The position numbers were made by a program, and so were the translations under genes. Positions 1-7,900 of a stretch of DNA of 26,161 nt are shown in pieces (positions within the stretch are counted from its first letter, which is position 1; each line of letters starts with the position of its first letter). The notes under the pieces are model-generated. The model saw nothing but the letters and a program-made list of their open reading frames with translations. It was not told the DNA's origin and did not search any database. The DNA lies in assembly GCA_001275005.1 (NCBI GenBank), contig JWZX01002481.1:1-26161 (forward strand), read 5' to 3'. Origin of the DNA: Chrysochromulina tobinii. Lineage: Eukaryota > Haptophyta > Prymnesiales > Chrysochromulinaceae.

Positions 1-1
1 G

Positions 2-3000
2 GCCGCGGCCGTCGACCCTCGCACCGCGGCCACCCGCCGCTCGCGCAACCGCTGGGCCGCCAACGCGGCGGCCGCGGCCGCGAGCGCCGCGGGCAGCGGT
101 GGCGACTTTTCGGGCGACGCGGCGTCCTCCGTGGCTTCCTTTGAGCGGCAGCCCAATTCGGGCGCCATGCGTGAGGAGCTCTCGGGTGCCGTCGCCGCCA
201 TCGCCCTCTCCGCCCGCAAGCTGCGCCTGCGGCCAGCGGCCGCGCTCCGTGTGTACGGCCAGGGCGTCAAGCTGCGGCTCACGGTGCTCCCTGCCTCCCT
301 GCGCCTGCCGCCGCTCACGACGCCCGCCCAGGCTCTCAAGTCGGCCGAGCTCGAGCTCGGGTACGACGAGCGCCTCACCTTTAGCACCGCCGGCAGCGCG
401 TACGAGCAGCTGCTCGGATTGCTGGCGGACGTGTCGCCCGTCTCCGCGTATGGGCCGGCGCCGCTGCTGCTGCAGCTCGAGGTGCTCGCGACGGCGCCAT
501 CGGGCGTGCCGCGCGCCGTCGGTGGTGCCGTCGTTCCTCTCGCCCCGATGCTCCAAGCGTCGTCCCAAGCGTCGTCCTCGAGCGCCCTTCACACCACGCG
601 CATCGTCACACTGACCACTGCCGAGGGCACTCCCATCGGTGACGTGGCGGTGAGTGCGGCGGCGCCCGCGCTCCTCGCGTCACTCCATCGGCTGCAGGCG
701 GCCGCACCCGCCGTCGAGCTGACCATTCACGACCTCACGATGGACCCTTCACTGCTGCTCGAGGCGGGCGCGTGGGGCGTGTGGGTGCAGACGGACCTCC
801 TCGGCCTCGCGCCCTTTGCGCCCGAGGCCGCCGCCCAGGCAGACCTTGCCGGCGACGGCCTCCTCCGCACCCCCGCCAACCCCTTTGATCCGGCCACTGG
901 CGCGGTGCACTACGGCCACTCGAGCCGTGTGCCGGTGGCCGCAGGCTCGCCTGCGGCCGCGAGGCTCGTCGCGGCCGTGGCCCAGCCACCGACTGACTGT
1001 GTGACCCTCGAGCTGACCGTCTTCTGCTCCGGGCCCCGCGGGGCAACCGCCCTTGGCACAGGCCGGCTCGAGGTGCCCGTGCCGGCGCCTGCGCTCGGCA
1101 GCGGCGCGGGCGGCGCGGCGGCGGCGGCGGCGCCCCCGCAGCCAGAGATGTACCTACGCACGGTCGCGCTCACCAGCCTCGCGAGCGGCAGCAGCAGCAG
1201 CACGCTGAGTGGAAGCGCAGGCAAACTTGGCGGCGCTGGCGAGGTGGAGGTGGGGGAGGTGCAGCTGACGCTGAAATGCGCGGATGCGCTGCGCGCTGCC
1301 GCCGCTGCGCTTCACACGCAGCCCCGCCTCTCGTTCGCCGTGCACTCGCTCCAGCTCGCCGCCGCCGCCCAAGCCGACGTCGCTCTCGCCGCCGTCTGGA
1401 TCGAGGCTCACCTGCCGACCGCGCTCGCTGACGGGCCGTTGGTCTCGGAGAGGCTGTATGCGACGCGCGGCGAGCTCCACCCGACGCTCTCGCTCGACAC
1501 GGCGCTCGGACCCTCCGAATTGCATGCCCTCGGCGAGGCGCTCCACCACGACGGCGCGCCCGGCACGGCGCTCCAGCGGAGGAGCGCCTGGCGGCGCAGC
1601 AGCCCGGTGCCTGGCCGCCACTCGTCGTCAGAGGGTGCTGACGAGGCCGAGGCGGCCACGAGCGGTGGGACGGTGGCAGCCGACGGCGCCTCCGTCTCCG
1701 ATCGGCGCGCTCGCAAGGCGGCCGAAGCGGCTGCGGCGGCTGCGGCGGCTGCGGCGGCTGCGGCGGAGGTGCCTGCGGCTGCGAAGGCGGAGACGCCCAA
1801 CACGAAGGCGCGCCTCGGCAGTCTATTTCGACGCGCGTCGTCCAAGAAGGAGATTGCCAATCTCGCCGAGGCTGGCGCGTCGGCGGTGGCGAGCGTCGCG
1901 GGCGAGGACCCTCGCCGTCGGCGCGCGGGCAGCAGCACGGCCTCGGACGAGCCAGAGCCGTTGGGTGAGGGCAGCCTCTTCGACGAGGAGGTCGTTCCGG
2001 AGGTCGATGGGATCGGCGGCGCGAGGGCCGACGATGACGGCGCGCGCATCGACTTTGTGCTCAAGTCCGACGGCTGGCGTGGCGAGGCGGTCATGGGGGT
2101 GGCTTCGATCCTGCTGCGTCAGATGCTCGCGAGCGGGGAGGATAAGCCATTGGTAGCTCTCGAGCTCCGTGACCGCACGGGCGCCGTCGTGGCGCAGCTC
2201 CACGCGGGCCTGATCGGGCTGCACGCGCTGCGCCTCGCGTGGTGGCACGCGGCACGCAAGGAGCACGTGGGCGTGTCCGTGCATCATGCGAGGCTGCTAC
2301 CCCGCGCCATTGAGGCCGCGGCTGGTGGAGGGCCCCTGAGTGCGTGGGTCGAGGTCGACGTGGCTGGCATCGTGCCTCCGGAGGCCGCCCCCGCCGCCAG
2401 CAGCACCATCAGCACCATGGCTCCGAGCGCCGCCTCCGCCTCCTCCGCCTCGTCCGCCTCATCCACCTCCCCGCTCACCATGCTCCGTACGCCCGAGCTG
2501 ATGGTCGGAGGCCTCGAGCTCCCCTTCCACTGGTCGTGTGAGCTCGCGGTCCCGCCGTACTCGGCGGCCGCGCTCGCGCTCGAGACGGCGCTTCGCCAGC
2601 CAGAGGGGGGGCAGGTGACGTTTCGGCTCTGCTGCCGCCCCGCGGACGGCGGCGCGCCGCGCGGCGCGGGCGTCGGTGCCGGGTCCGAGGCGCCGGTGGT
2701 CGAGGTGGCAGTCGCGAGCATCGGGCTGCGCACGCTGCTCGGCTACGGCGGCGACCTGACCGACGAGGCAATGCCTTTACTCGACACGCGCGGGCACGCG
2801 TGCGGTGAGCTGCGCGTCTCCGTCCTCGCCTCTGAAGCATCGACCCATCTCTTCGGGCCTCGCTCCTGGGGCAAAGAGCGCCTCGAGCTGCAGCTGCATT
2901 CGGTCGCTCTCGAGGCGACGGCGGCGGCGACGCCAGCGGTGCAGTCGCTCGAGCGACTCTGGCTCGAAGTCGACTTGATGGGCGTCTTGCCCGAGGAGAC

Positions 3001-4993
3001 GGGGCTGGTGACCGCCCAAGTGCCTCGGCGCGTGTACGATGGCTCCGGCACCGAGATGCGGCTGGGCGGGCTCACGGGCAGCTGGGAGGTGCCTCTCGAG
3101 GAGGGGGACGCCGCCCTCACCGCCCTGCGCGCGGCGCTCCGCTCGGTCGAGGAGCAAGACTCGGACGTGTACTTTGTGCTCAAGGGCTCGTCCAAGGGCT
3201 CGACCAAAGGCGTCGCTAGCCGGAGCGCCGTGGTGGGCGGCGCTAGCCGGAGCGCCAAGGACGCCAACGACGCCATCGATGGCAGCGAGGGCCGCGTAGT
3301 CGAGCTTGGCACGGCCCACATCAACCTCGAGGAGATCTTGCGCCTAGGCGCCGAGCCCACACGCAAGCGGCTCCCCCTGTACGCGCAGGCCTCGGGCGAG
3401 CGCGTGGGGAGCGCCGTGGTGAGCGCCCGTTGCCTCGAGGCGCTCAAGTGGGCGAAGCGCGCGGTCCAGGAGGAGGCGAGCGCTGCCGTGGGCGTGGCCG
3501 AGCTGGTGCTCTTCCCGCTCACGGCGCAGCGACATGCGAGCACACTCGCCGCTCGGAAGGTCGAGGTGGCCGTCCAACTGCCGCCGCCCCTTGCAGCAGC
3601 GCTGCCCCAGCCATGGGTCACGACGCCGATGCGCATCACCCAGGGGAAGGTCGACTACAAGTTCCGCGCGCGCGCCGATGCATACACGGGCAGCGCCGTC
3701 CACGCGGGCCTCGTCGCGTCCCTCGACGCGGCCGCCTCGGCGCGCCTGGCACGTCGCAAGGCCGCGTACTTGCAGGCGACGGAGGTGGAGCTGATCGTGC
3801 GCGTCGCGGGCGGTGGGGCGGCGGCCTCGGCGGGCGGCACCAAGGGTAAGGAGGGCAGGGACGGCAAGGAGAGCAAGGACGTCGGCGCGGCGGGTGCCGA
3901 GGAGGTGTTGGCGGTGGCTCGCTTCTCACTAGCCTCGCTTATGGAGCGTGGGAGCGATCTTGGCGAGACGATGGCGCCGCTGCCGCTCTGGGCGCCACGC
4001 CGCTCGCGCGACGAGATCGAGCGAGCTCAAGCTGAGATCGAGGCCGCCGATGCAGCGGCGGCCAAGGCGGCCATGGCGGAAGCCAAGGCGGACGTGGCGG
4101 CGCCGCCGGACGCAAAGGCGGACGCGAAGACGGTCGGCGGAGAGCTGATCGCAAAGGCGGATGCGAAGGCGGACGCTAAGGCGAAGGCGGCCAGGGCGGC
4201 CAGGGCGGCTGTCGAGCGTGCAGAGAAGAGCGGCCAGCTGGGTACACTGCAGGTGAGCTCGGAGTTCTTGCATGCGCTTCGGCTGGCCGAGAGGCAGCTG
4301 CAGGCACGCCGTTCCCACGTGGCGCGGCGCACGGTGCCGCCCGTGCCACCCGCTGCCCTCGTGCCCTCCTCTCCCTGGCTCTTTAGCAACAGCCGGGGCG
4401 CCGGTGGCATGGGCGCTCGTCTTGGCCTTGGCGGCGCCGGTGGCATGGGCGCTGGTCTTGGCGGCCTGGGCAGTGGAGGGATGCCGCCCCTGGGCTACAG
4501 TGCGTATGAGCCGAGCCTCGACGCCGCTCCCCCCACACGCCCCCCGCGCGCGATGCCGCCGTTTGCCTCATTTGAGAGCGCCCATCACGGCGCCGCATTT
4601 GAGAGCGCCCGCAGCGGCGGCGGCGGCGGCGGTGCCAGCCTGCCAGCCTACCCCGAATATGCGATACGATCGTCAGCTGACGCCGCGGGCATGGGCCAGG
4701 CACCTCTGACTTTCCCACGCACACCCGTCGCCTCCTCCTTCACCGCGTACTCGCGCCGCGCCGCCGCCGACGCGGACGATCAGCCCTCGACGCGCCCACG
4801 ACGGCGCGGGACGCTCGGGGCGACCTTGGTGGCCGATGAGGCTGGACCGACGCGCGAGAGGAGCAGCCCATCACGGCGCGGCGGCGGCGTGGACGGTGCG
4901 CTCGCTGTGGACCTCGCAAGGCGGCCGCCGCTCGGGCTGAACGCATCCGTAGTCGGCGAGCTCGAGGACGATGACGAGGGGGACGCGTACTGA
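2..4993 (+). CDS. Giant multi-C2-repeat protein, RPGRIP1/RPGRIP1L-like (5' end outside window)
   Basis: The frame is open from base 2 to the TGA at 4991-4993 (about 1,663 codons) with no stop before the window edge, so the gene starts upstream; the first in-frame ATG here is at 167, in an Ala-rich linker. Numbering codon 131 as residue 1, I see about six repeats of one pattern, near 13-195, 195-395, 398-710 (split by a low-complexity linker at about 480-635), 714-905, 918-1110 and 1122-1380. Each has a strand like LELQLHSVAL, then a motif like LWLEVDLMGV, an aliphatic strand such as DVYFVLKG, a LGxAxIxL-type strand and a closing VGSAVVSARCLEALK-like strand. This order matches the degenerate C2 domains of RPGRIP1/RPGRIP1L, which anchor proteins at the ciliary transition zone. 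The tail after about 1385 is Gly/Pro/Ser-rich. Coding is secure; the family name rests on pattern memory and needs a profile search. Confidence 0.75.
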   Translation, partial: AAAVDPRTAATRRSRNRWAANAAAAAASAAGSGGDFSGDAASSVASFERQPNSGAMREELSGAVAAIALSARKLRLRPAAALRVYGQGVKLRLTVLPASLRLPPLTTPAQALKSAELELGYDERLTFSTAGSAYEQLLGLLADVSPVSAYGPAPLLLQLEVLATAPSGVPRAVGGAVVPLAPMLQASSQASSSSALHTTRIVTLTTAEGTPIGDVAVSAAAPALLASLHRLQAAAPAVELTIHDLTMDPSLLLEAGAWGVWVQTDLLGLAPFAPEAAAQADLAGDGLLRTPANPFDPATGAVHYGHSSRVPVAAGSPAAARLVAAVAQPPTDCVTLELTVFCSGPRGATALGTGRLEVPVPAPALGSGAGGAAAAAAPPQPEMYLRTVALTSLASGSSSSTLSGSAGKLGGAGEVEVGEVQLTLKCADALRAAAAALHTQPRLSFAVHSLQLAAAAQADVALAAVWIEAHLPTALADGPLVSERLYATRGELHPTLSLDTALGPSELHALGEALHHDGAPGTALQRRSAWRRSSPVPGRHSSSEGADEAEAATSGGTVAADGASVSDRRARKAAEAAAAAAAAAAAAAEVPAAAKAETPNTKARLGSLFRRASSKKEIANLAEAGASAVASVAGEDPRRRRAGSSTASDEPEPLGEGSLFDEEVVPEVDGIGGARADDDGARIDFVLKSDGWRGEAVMGVASILLRQMLASGEDKPLVALELRDRTGAVVAQLHAGLIGLHALRLAWWHAARKEHVGVSVHHARLLPRAIEAAAGGGPLSAWVEVDVAGIVPPEAAPAASSTISTMAPSAASASSASSASSTSPLTMLRTPELMVGGLELPFHWSCELAVPPYSAAALALETALRQPEGGQVTFRLCCRPADGGAPRGAGVGAGSEAPVVEVAVASIGLRTLLGYGGDLTDEAMPLLDTRGHACGELRVSVLASEASTHLFGPRSWGKERLELQLHSVALEATAAATPAVQSLERLWLEVDLMGVLPEETGLVTAQVPRRVYDGSGTEMRLGGLTGSWEVPLEEGDAALTALRAALRSVEEQDSDVYFVLKGSSKGSTKGVASRSAVVGGASRSAKDANDAIDGSEGRVVELGTAHINLEEILRLGAEPTRKRLPLYAQASGERVGSAVVSARCLEALKWAKRAVQEEASAAVGVAELVLFPLTAQRHASTLAARKVEVAVQLPPPLAAALPQPWVTTPMRITQGKVDYKFRARADAYTGSAVHAGLVASLDAAASARLARRKAAYLQATEVELIVRVAGGGAAASAGGTKGKEGRDGKESKDVGAAGAEEVLAVARFSLASLMERGSDLGETMAPLPLWAPRRSRDEIERAQAEIEAADAAAAKAAMAEAKADVAAPPDAKADAKTVGGELIAKADAKADAKAKAARAARAAVERAEKSGQLGTLQVSSEFLHALRLAERQLQARRSHVARRTVPPVPPAALVPSSPWLFSNSRGAGGMGARLGLGGAGGMGAGLGGLGSGGMPPLGYSAYEPSLDAAPPTRPPRAMPPFASFESAHHGAAFESARSGGGGGGASLPAYPEYAIRSSADAAGMGQAPLTFPRTPVASSFTAYSRRAAADADDQPSTRPRRRGTLGATLVADEAGPTRERSSPSRRGGGVDGALAVDLARRPPLGLNASVVGELEDDDEGDAY
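1731..1766 (+). repeat. 9-bp tandem repeat coding poly-Ala
   Basis: Four perfect copies of ctgcggcgg lie inside the linker that splits the third C2-like repeat of the first gene and encode an alanine run. The unit is a multiple of three, so length changes keep the frame. Confidence 0.85.
4397..4468 (+). repeat. 36-bp tandem repeat coding a Gly/Met-rich 12-residue unit
   Basis: Two copies of a 36-bp unit begin ggcgccggtggcatgggcgct at 4397 and 4433. They encode GAGGMGARLGLG and GAGGMGAGLGGL in the disordered tail of the first gene. A further short repeat, FESAHHGAA / FESARSGGG, follows near 4570-4615. Confidence 0.8.
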
Positions 4994-5415
4994 CGACGAC
5001 TCGCGACGCATCTCAGAAGCTCTCGCGTGCTGCGCAGCAGGGTCGCGTATCGGATATCGCCTATCGGTAAGGGTCGTTTGCGTCTCGCATTATCCTCGAA
5101 AAGTGTGTGTTAACTGTTAAGTTTACGGTTCGGCGTTCGACGTCAAAGTGTACGTGTGCTATGTGGGCTGTCGATCCTGTAAACTTTCAAGCGCAAGGCC
5201 CCGCCCGCCAGGCGCTCTCTTCTTCGGACTTCGCCGCCCGCCTGGCTCCCAGACCGTTCAAACGCATCCACCGACCCCGACGTGCGGACGAGTCGTCCCG
5301 TCCGGGGTCGTAAAATGATCGGATTTGTACGATTGGCGTGGATAGACCGGTCCTCACACGACTCTCATCTCCATTCTCATCCAGCATCGATGATCGCCTC
5401 GTCTGCGCCTCATCG
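4994..5415. other. Convergent intergenic region
   Basis: This 422-bp stretch lies between the stop codons of two genes that face each other, so it must hold both 3' UTRs and transcript ends. It is less GC-rich than the flanking coding DNA. I see no convincing ORF, repeat or structured element; short open frames reaching into it are spurious. Confidence 0.6.
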
Positions 5416-6597
5416 TCAGAGCGAGCGCCCGTCGATGGGCTCGCCCACGACGCTCCAGCCGCTCGCTGCATCCACCACGTACTCATCGTAGAGCGCCCGG
5501 TACAGATCGCCCACGCCGTCGAGCGTCATCACGCCACTTGCCCCCCAGCTCTGGTTGGCGGTGCTCGCGACGGCGCTGGTGAGGCCAGCCGCGCCGACGG
5601 TCGGTGCGTCGGCGCTCAGGAGAGTTCGCGCGCGTGCCGCGATCCGAAGCGCGTCATACGCCGAGAGCGCCGACGCGAAGAGCGACGTGTTTTGGCCAGA
5701 GGCGCTCCAACGTGCCCACAACGACGAGTACGCCGGGTTGGCGCTCGTGGCGATGTGAGGGAGGACGCCGCGGGTGACCATGGCGGCGGCGAAGGCTCGG
5801 CGCGCGGGCTCGCTCACCACCGAGCGCGTGGGCGTCGCGCGGTCCGTGAGCGTGAACGCCGTTCGTGCGGTCGGCCATCCCATCGCCGCCATCTGATCCA
5901 GAATCATCGATACCTCATCCGATCCGCAATGGCACAAGAAGCTGATCCGCTCGGGCTGCACAGGTGGTGGGCCGAGAGCCGCCTTGAGGGCCTGGAGCGG
6001 TGCGACAAGCCCCGCCGCGCCCGCACTCGCATTGTAGCTGTTCACCGTCGCGATGGTGCCCGAATAGACTGCTTGCAGCTCCTGCACGAGGCTTGCACCG
6101 CTCACGTCGTCGCGGTAGAGGACGACGGCTTTCTCGCCGAGGAACTTGGCCGCGAGGACGCGCGCCTGCCAGCGGTCGTTCGTCCACAGCCGCACGACGT
6201 GGCTGCGCTCGGGCAGCGACGGCAGCCCGCTCGCCGGAAGCAGCAACGACAGGCCAAGGGTCGCCGCCAGAGGCGCGATCGCGAGTACGGTCTCCTCGTC
6301 GACGTACGCACCCACGACGAGGCCCACGCCCGAGCCGTGGCACTTGAGAAGAAATTCCTCGACAAGCGTCGTGTTCACATCCTCGCCCGCATAGACGGTC
6401 GTCAGCTCAAGCGACCACTGTCCACCCGCGGCAGCAAGCTCAGCATCAATGTCCACCTTCGCTTGCTGTGTCGCCCACACCTCCTGGTCCGAGGTGCGCG
6501 GATAGCCGAGGCTGCGGTTCTCCGCGCCGGGCTTAGCGCCGAGCACCAGGCCGATACGGATGGGAGTGGTGGTGGCGAGGAGCAAGGGTATGAACAT
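5416..6597 (-). CDS. Secreted type-1 periplasmic-binding-protein-fold (ANF-receptor-like) protein
   Basis: 393 codons from an ATG at 6595-6597 (an in-frame TAA lies a short way upstream) to a TGA at 5416. Residues 1-11 are a short hydrophobic leader (MFIPLLLATTT). The first strand of the PBP-I fold follows at once (PIRIGLVLGA, 12-21). Further landmarks are VGLVVGAYVDEETV (91-104), AVVLYRDDVSGASL (157-170), a second-lobe strand ERISFLCHCGSDEV (216-229) and the C-terminal SAYDALRIAARA (312-323) with SGVMTLDGVGDLY (354-366). Bacterial relatives bind branched-chain amino acids or urea for ABC importers; eukaryotic relatives form the outer domain of guanylyl-cyclase and class C receptors. Here no membrane helix, kinase or cyclase domain follows. 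Five N-glycosylation sequons (N27, N75, N189, N303, N348) fit a secreted protein. The ligand cannot be named. Confidence 0.82.
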   Translation of the reverse strand: MFIPLLLATTTPIRIGLVLGAKPGAENRSLGYPRTSDQEVWATQQAKVDIDAELAAAGGQWSLELTTVYAGEDVNTTLVEEFLLKCHGSGVGLVVGAYVDEETVLAIAPLAATLGLSLLLPASGLPSLPERSHVVRLWTNDRWQARVLAAKFLGEKAVVLYRDDVSGASLVQELQAVYSGTIATVNSYNASAGAAGLVAPLQALKAALGPPPVQPERISFLCHCGSDEVSMILDQMAAMGWPTARTAFTLTDRATPTRSVVSEPARRAFAAAMVTRGVLPHIATSANPAYSSLWARWSASGQNTSLFASALSAYDALRIAARARTLLSADAPTVGAAGLTSAVASTANQSWGASGVMTLDGVGDLYRALYDEYVVDAASGWSVVGEPIDGRSL

Positions 6598-6803
6598 GAA
6601 GGCGGGGGGAACAACGCCGCGTGAACGTTACCCCGAACGTTAACACGCGGACGCGACGCGTGTGAACTGGCGATCTAAACAATGTAGTTTTCCTTTTCGC
6701 TCGTCATATTCCTATCGTGCGCCTTTGTATGCATGCGACGCCGCCATCCATGGAACCAACCTTTTGGTATGTTTTCGAAAAACGAAACTTATGACACCTT
6801 CGA
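6598..6803. other. Intergenic region upstream of the PBP-fold gene
   Basis: 206 bp between the PBP-fold gene start and the phosphatase stop, both on the minus strand. It holds the 3' UTR of one and the promoter and 5' UTR of the other. Two copies of gaacgtta lie near 6623-6642, just upstream of the PBP-fold ATG. No recognisable core promoter. Confidence 0.4.
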
Positions 6804-7541
6804 TCATTGTATAACCTCTTGCCGTTCAAGCTCGGCGGCGAGCATCGCCTCGAAATCATATGCCGCGCCGGCGCCTCGAACGGGTACCTCGTCGCCAGCG
6901 CCGTGGGACGCCTGGGACCTACTCGCGGCGTCGCGCAGCCGCTCCTCGTCGACGACGCCCGGCGGGAGGAAGATGCGTGCCTCGCGTGAGCTCAGGGTCG
7001 TCGCATCCAGACCGTGCGTCTCGCACTCGATCGCCTCGAGCTGTGCCCAGTACAGGTGGTGGGGCGAGACGATGGGCCGCCGCGCCCGCACGTACTCCCA
7101 CGCGTCGCGCAGTGACCAGCGCGTGTGTGGCGCGCACATGAGGTAGCAAAGCACAATGGACGGGGAACGATTCACGCCCATGGAGCAGTGCACGAGGCAG
7201 CGCCCACCAGCGCTCCTCGCAGCGTCTATGACCACAAAACACGGGGCGAGGTGCACTCTTAGGTCGTCGTCGCCGAAGTCGGAGATTTTGACCGAATGCA
7301 CGCTCAGCTGCTCTCCATAAGGCGGAGGAGGCACGCGTGCGCCGCCACGTACGTTGAGGATGTGCGTCACGCCCGCCTCGACGAGAAGCTTGTACTGGGT
7401 GGATGCGCCATGGTCGCCGAGAAATAGATCGGGCAGGATGCGTGACGGCGGTGACACCAGCCGTCGTGGCTGGAGGGCTTCAGGAGGCGGTGCGGGCACG
7501 AGGCTGGCTGCGGCGCTCGGAGTGAGGCGCCCGCCCTCCAT
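6804..7541 (-). CDS. Dual-specificity protein phosphatase (DSP/MKP type)
   Basis: Encodes 245 residues from the ATG at 7539-7541 to a TGA at 6804-6806. The frame stays open further upstream without another ATG, ending at tandem TGA codons around 7730, so I chose this Met; a spliced upstream exon is possible. Landmarks are PSRILPDLFLGDHGAS at about residue 32, GVTHILNV, then the active site HCSMGVNRS with nucleophile Cys119 and phosphate-binding Arg125. Asp88, 31 residues before the cysteine, is the likely general acid. These are the defining features of the small DSP fold, which removes phosphate from Tyr and Ser/Thr, often in MAP kinases. The C-terminal ~80 residues are acidic/basic and not recognised. 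No docking or lipid-binding domain is visible, so the substrate is open. Confidence 0.9.
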   Translation of the reverse strand: MEGGRLTPSAAASLVPAPPPEALQPRRLVSPPSRILPDLFLGDHGASTQYKLLVEAGVTHILNVRGGARVPPPPYGEQLSVHSVKISDFGDDDLRVHLAPCFVVIDAARSAGGRCLVHCSMGVNRSPSIVLCYLMCAPHTRWSLRDAWEYVRARRPIVSPHHLYWAQLEAIECETHGLDATTLSSREARIFLPPGVVDEERLRDAASRSQASHGAGDEVPVRGAGAAYDFEAMLAAELERQEVIQ

Positions 7542-7900
7542 CGAGAGCTTTCGGCGCCGGCCGTCGGCGTCAGACGACGGCGGCCCGCTCTCGTCGCGAT
7601 GCTGCTGTGGGCTCGGCACGTTGGCCTTCGAGAACAACTTGCTGCGCGGTGGCGACGCCGGCGACGATTCGGTGCCCAAGAGAGGGAAAACCGGGACGCA
7701 TAGTGTGAATGTGAATGTGATTCTGTTTTTTCATCACCTGGCCAGTCCCCAACCCGTACGGAGCGTAATTAGATGGCCCCGTGACAGTTACATGTACACT
7801 CCCACACGAAAGTGAAGCAGCGAGGCCTCGTCCGCCCGGGGCCAGCTCGGCGGCGGCGGCCGGCGGCCGGCCGCGCACGAGCGCTCTCCAGATCTTTCAG
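7542..7900. promoter_or_regulatory. Shared upstream region of two divergent genes
   Basis: 359 bp lies between the chosen start of the phosphatase (minus) and the first in-frame ATG of the next gene (plus, 7901), so both promoters must be here or overlap the 5' ends. The middle (about 7681-7800) is clearly less GC-rich, with gtgaatgtgaatgtga and a T run. The plus gene's ATG directly follows agatctttcag, which looks like a splice acceptor. No TATA box or known operator was recognised. Confidence 0.45.

Noticed and set aside
99-614. Alternative +3-frame ORF at the left edge
   Set aside because: It is a Pro/Ser/Arg-rich shadow of the C2-repeat frame, which is open throughout and shows repeat structure.
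5338-6624. A 428-codon plus-strand frame opposite the PBP-fold gene
   Set aside because: The minus strand carries a clear fold with a leader and glycosylation sites; the plus product is Arg/His-rich and shapeless.
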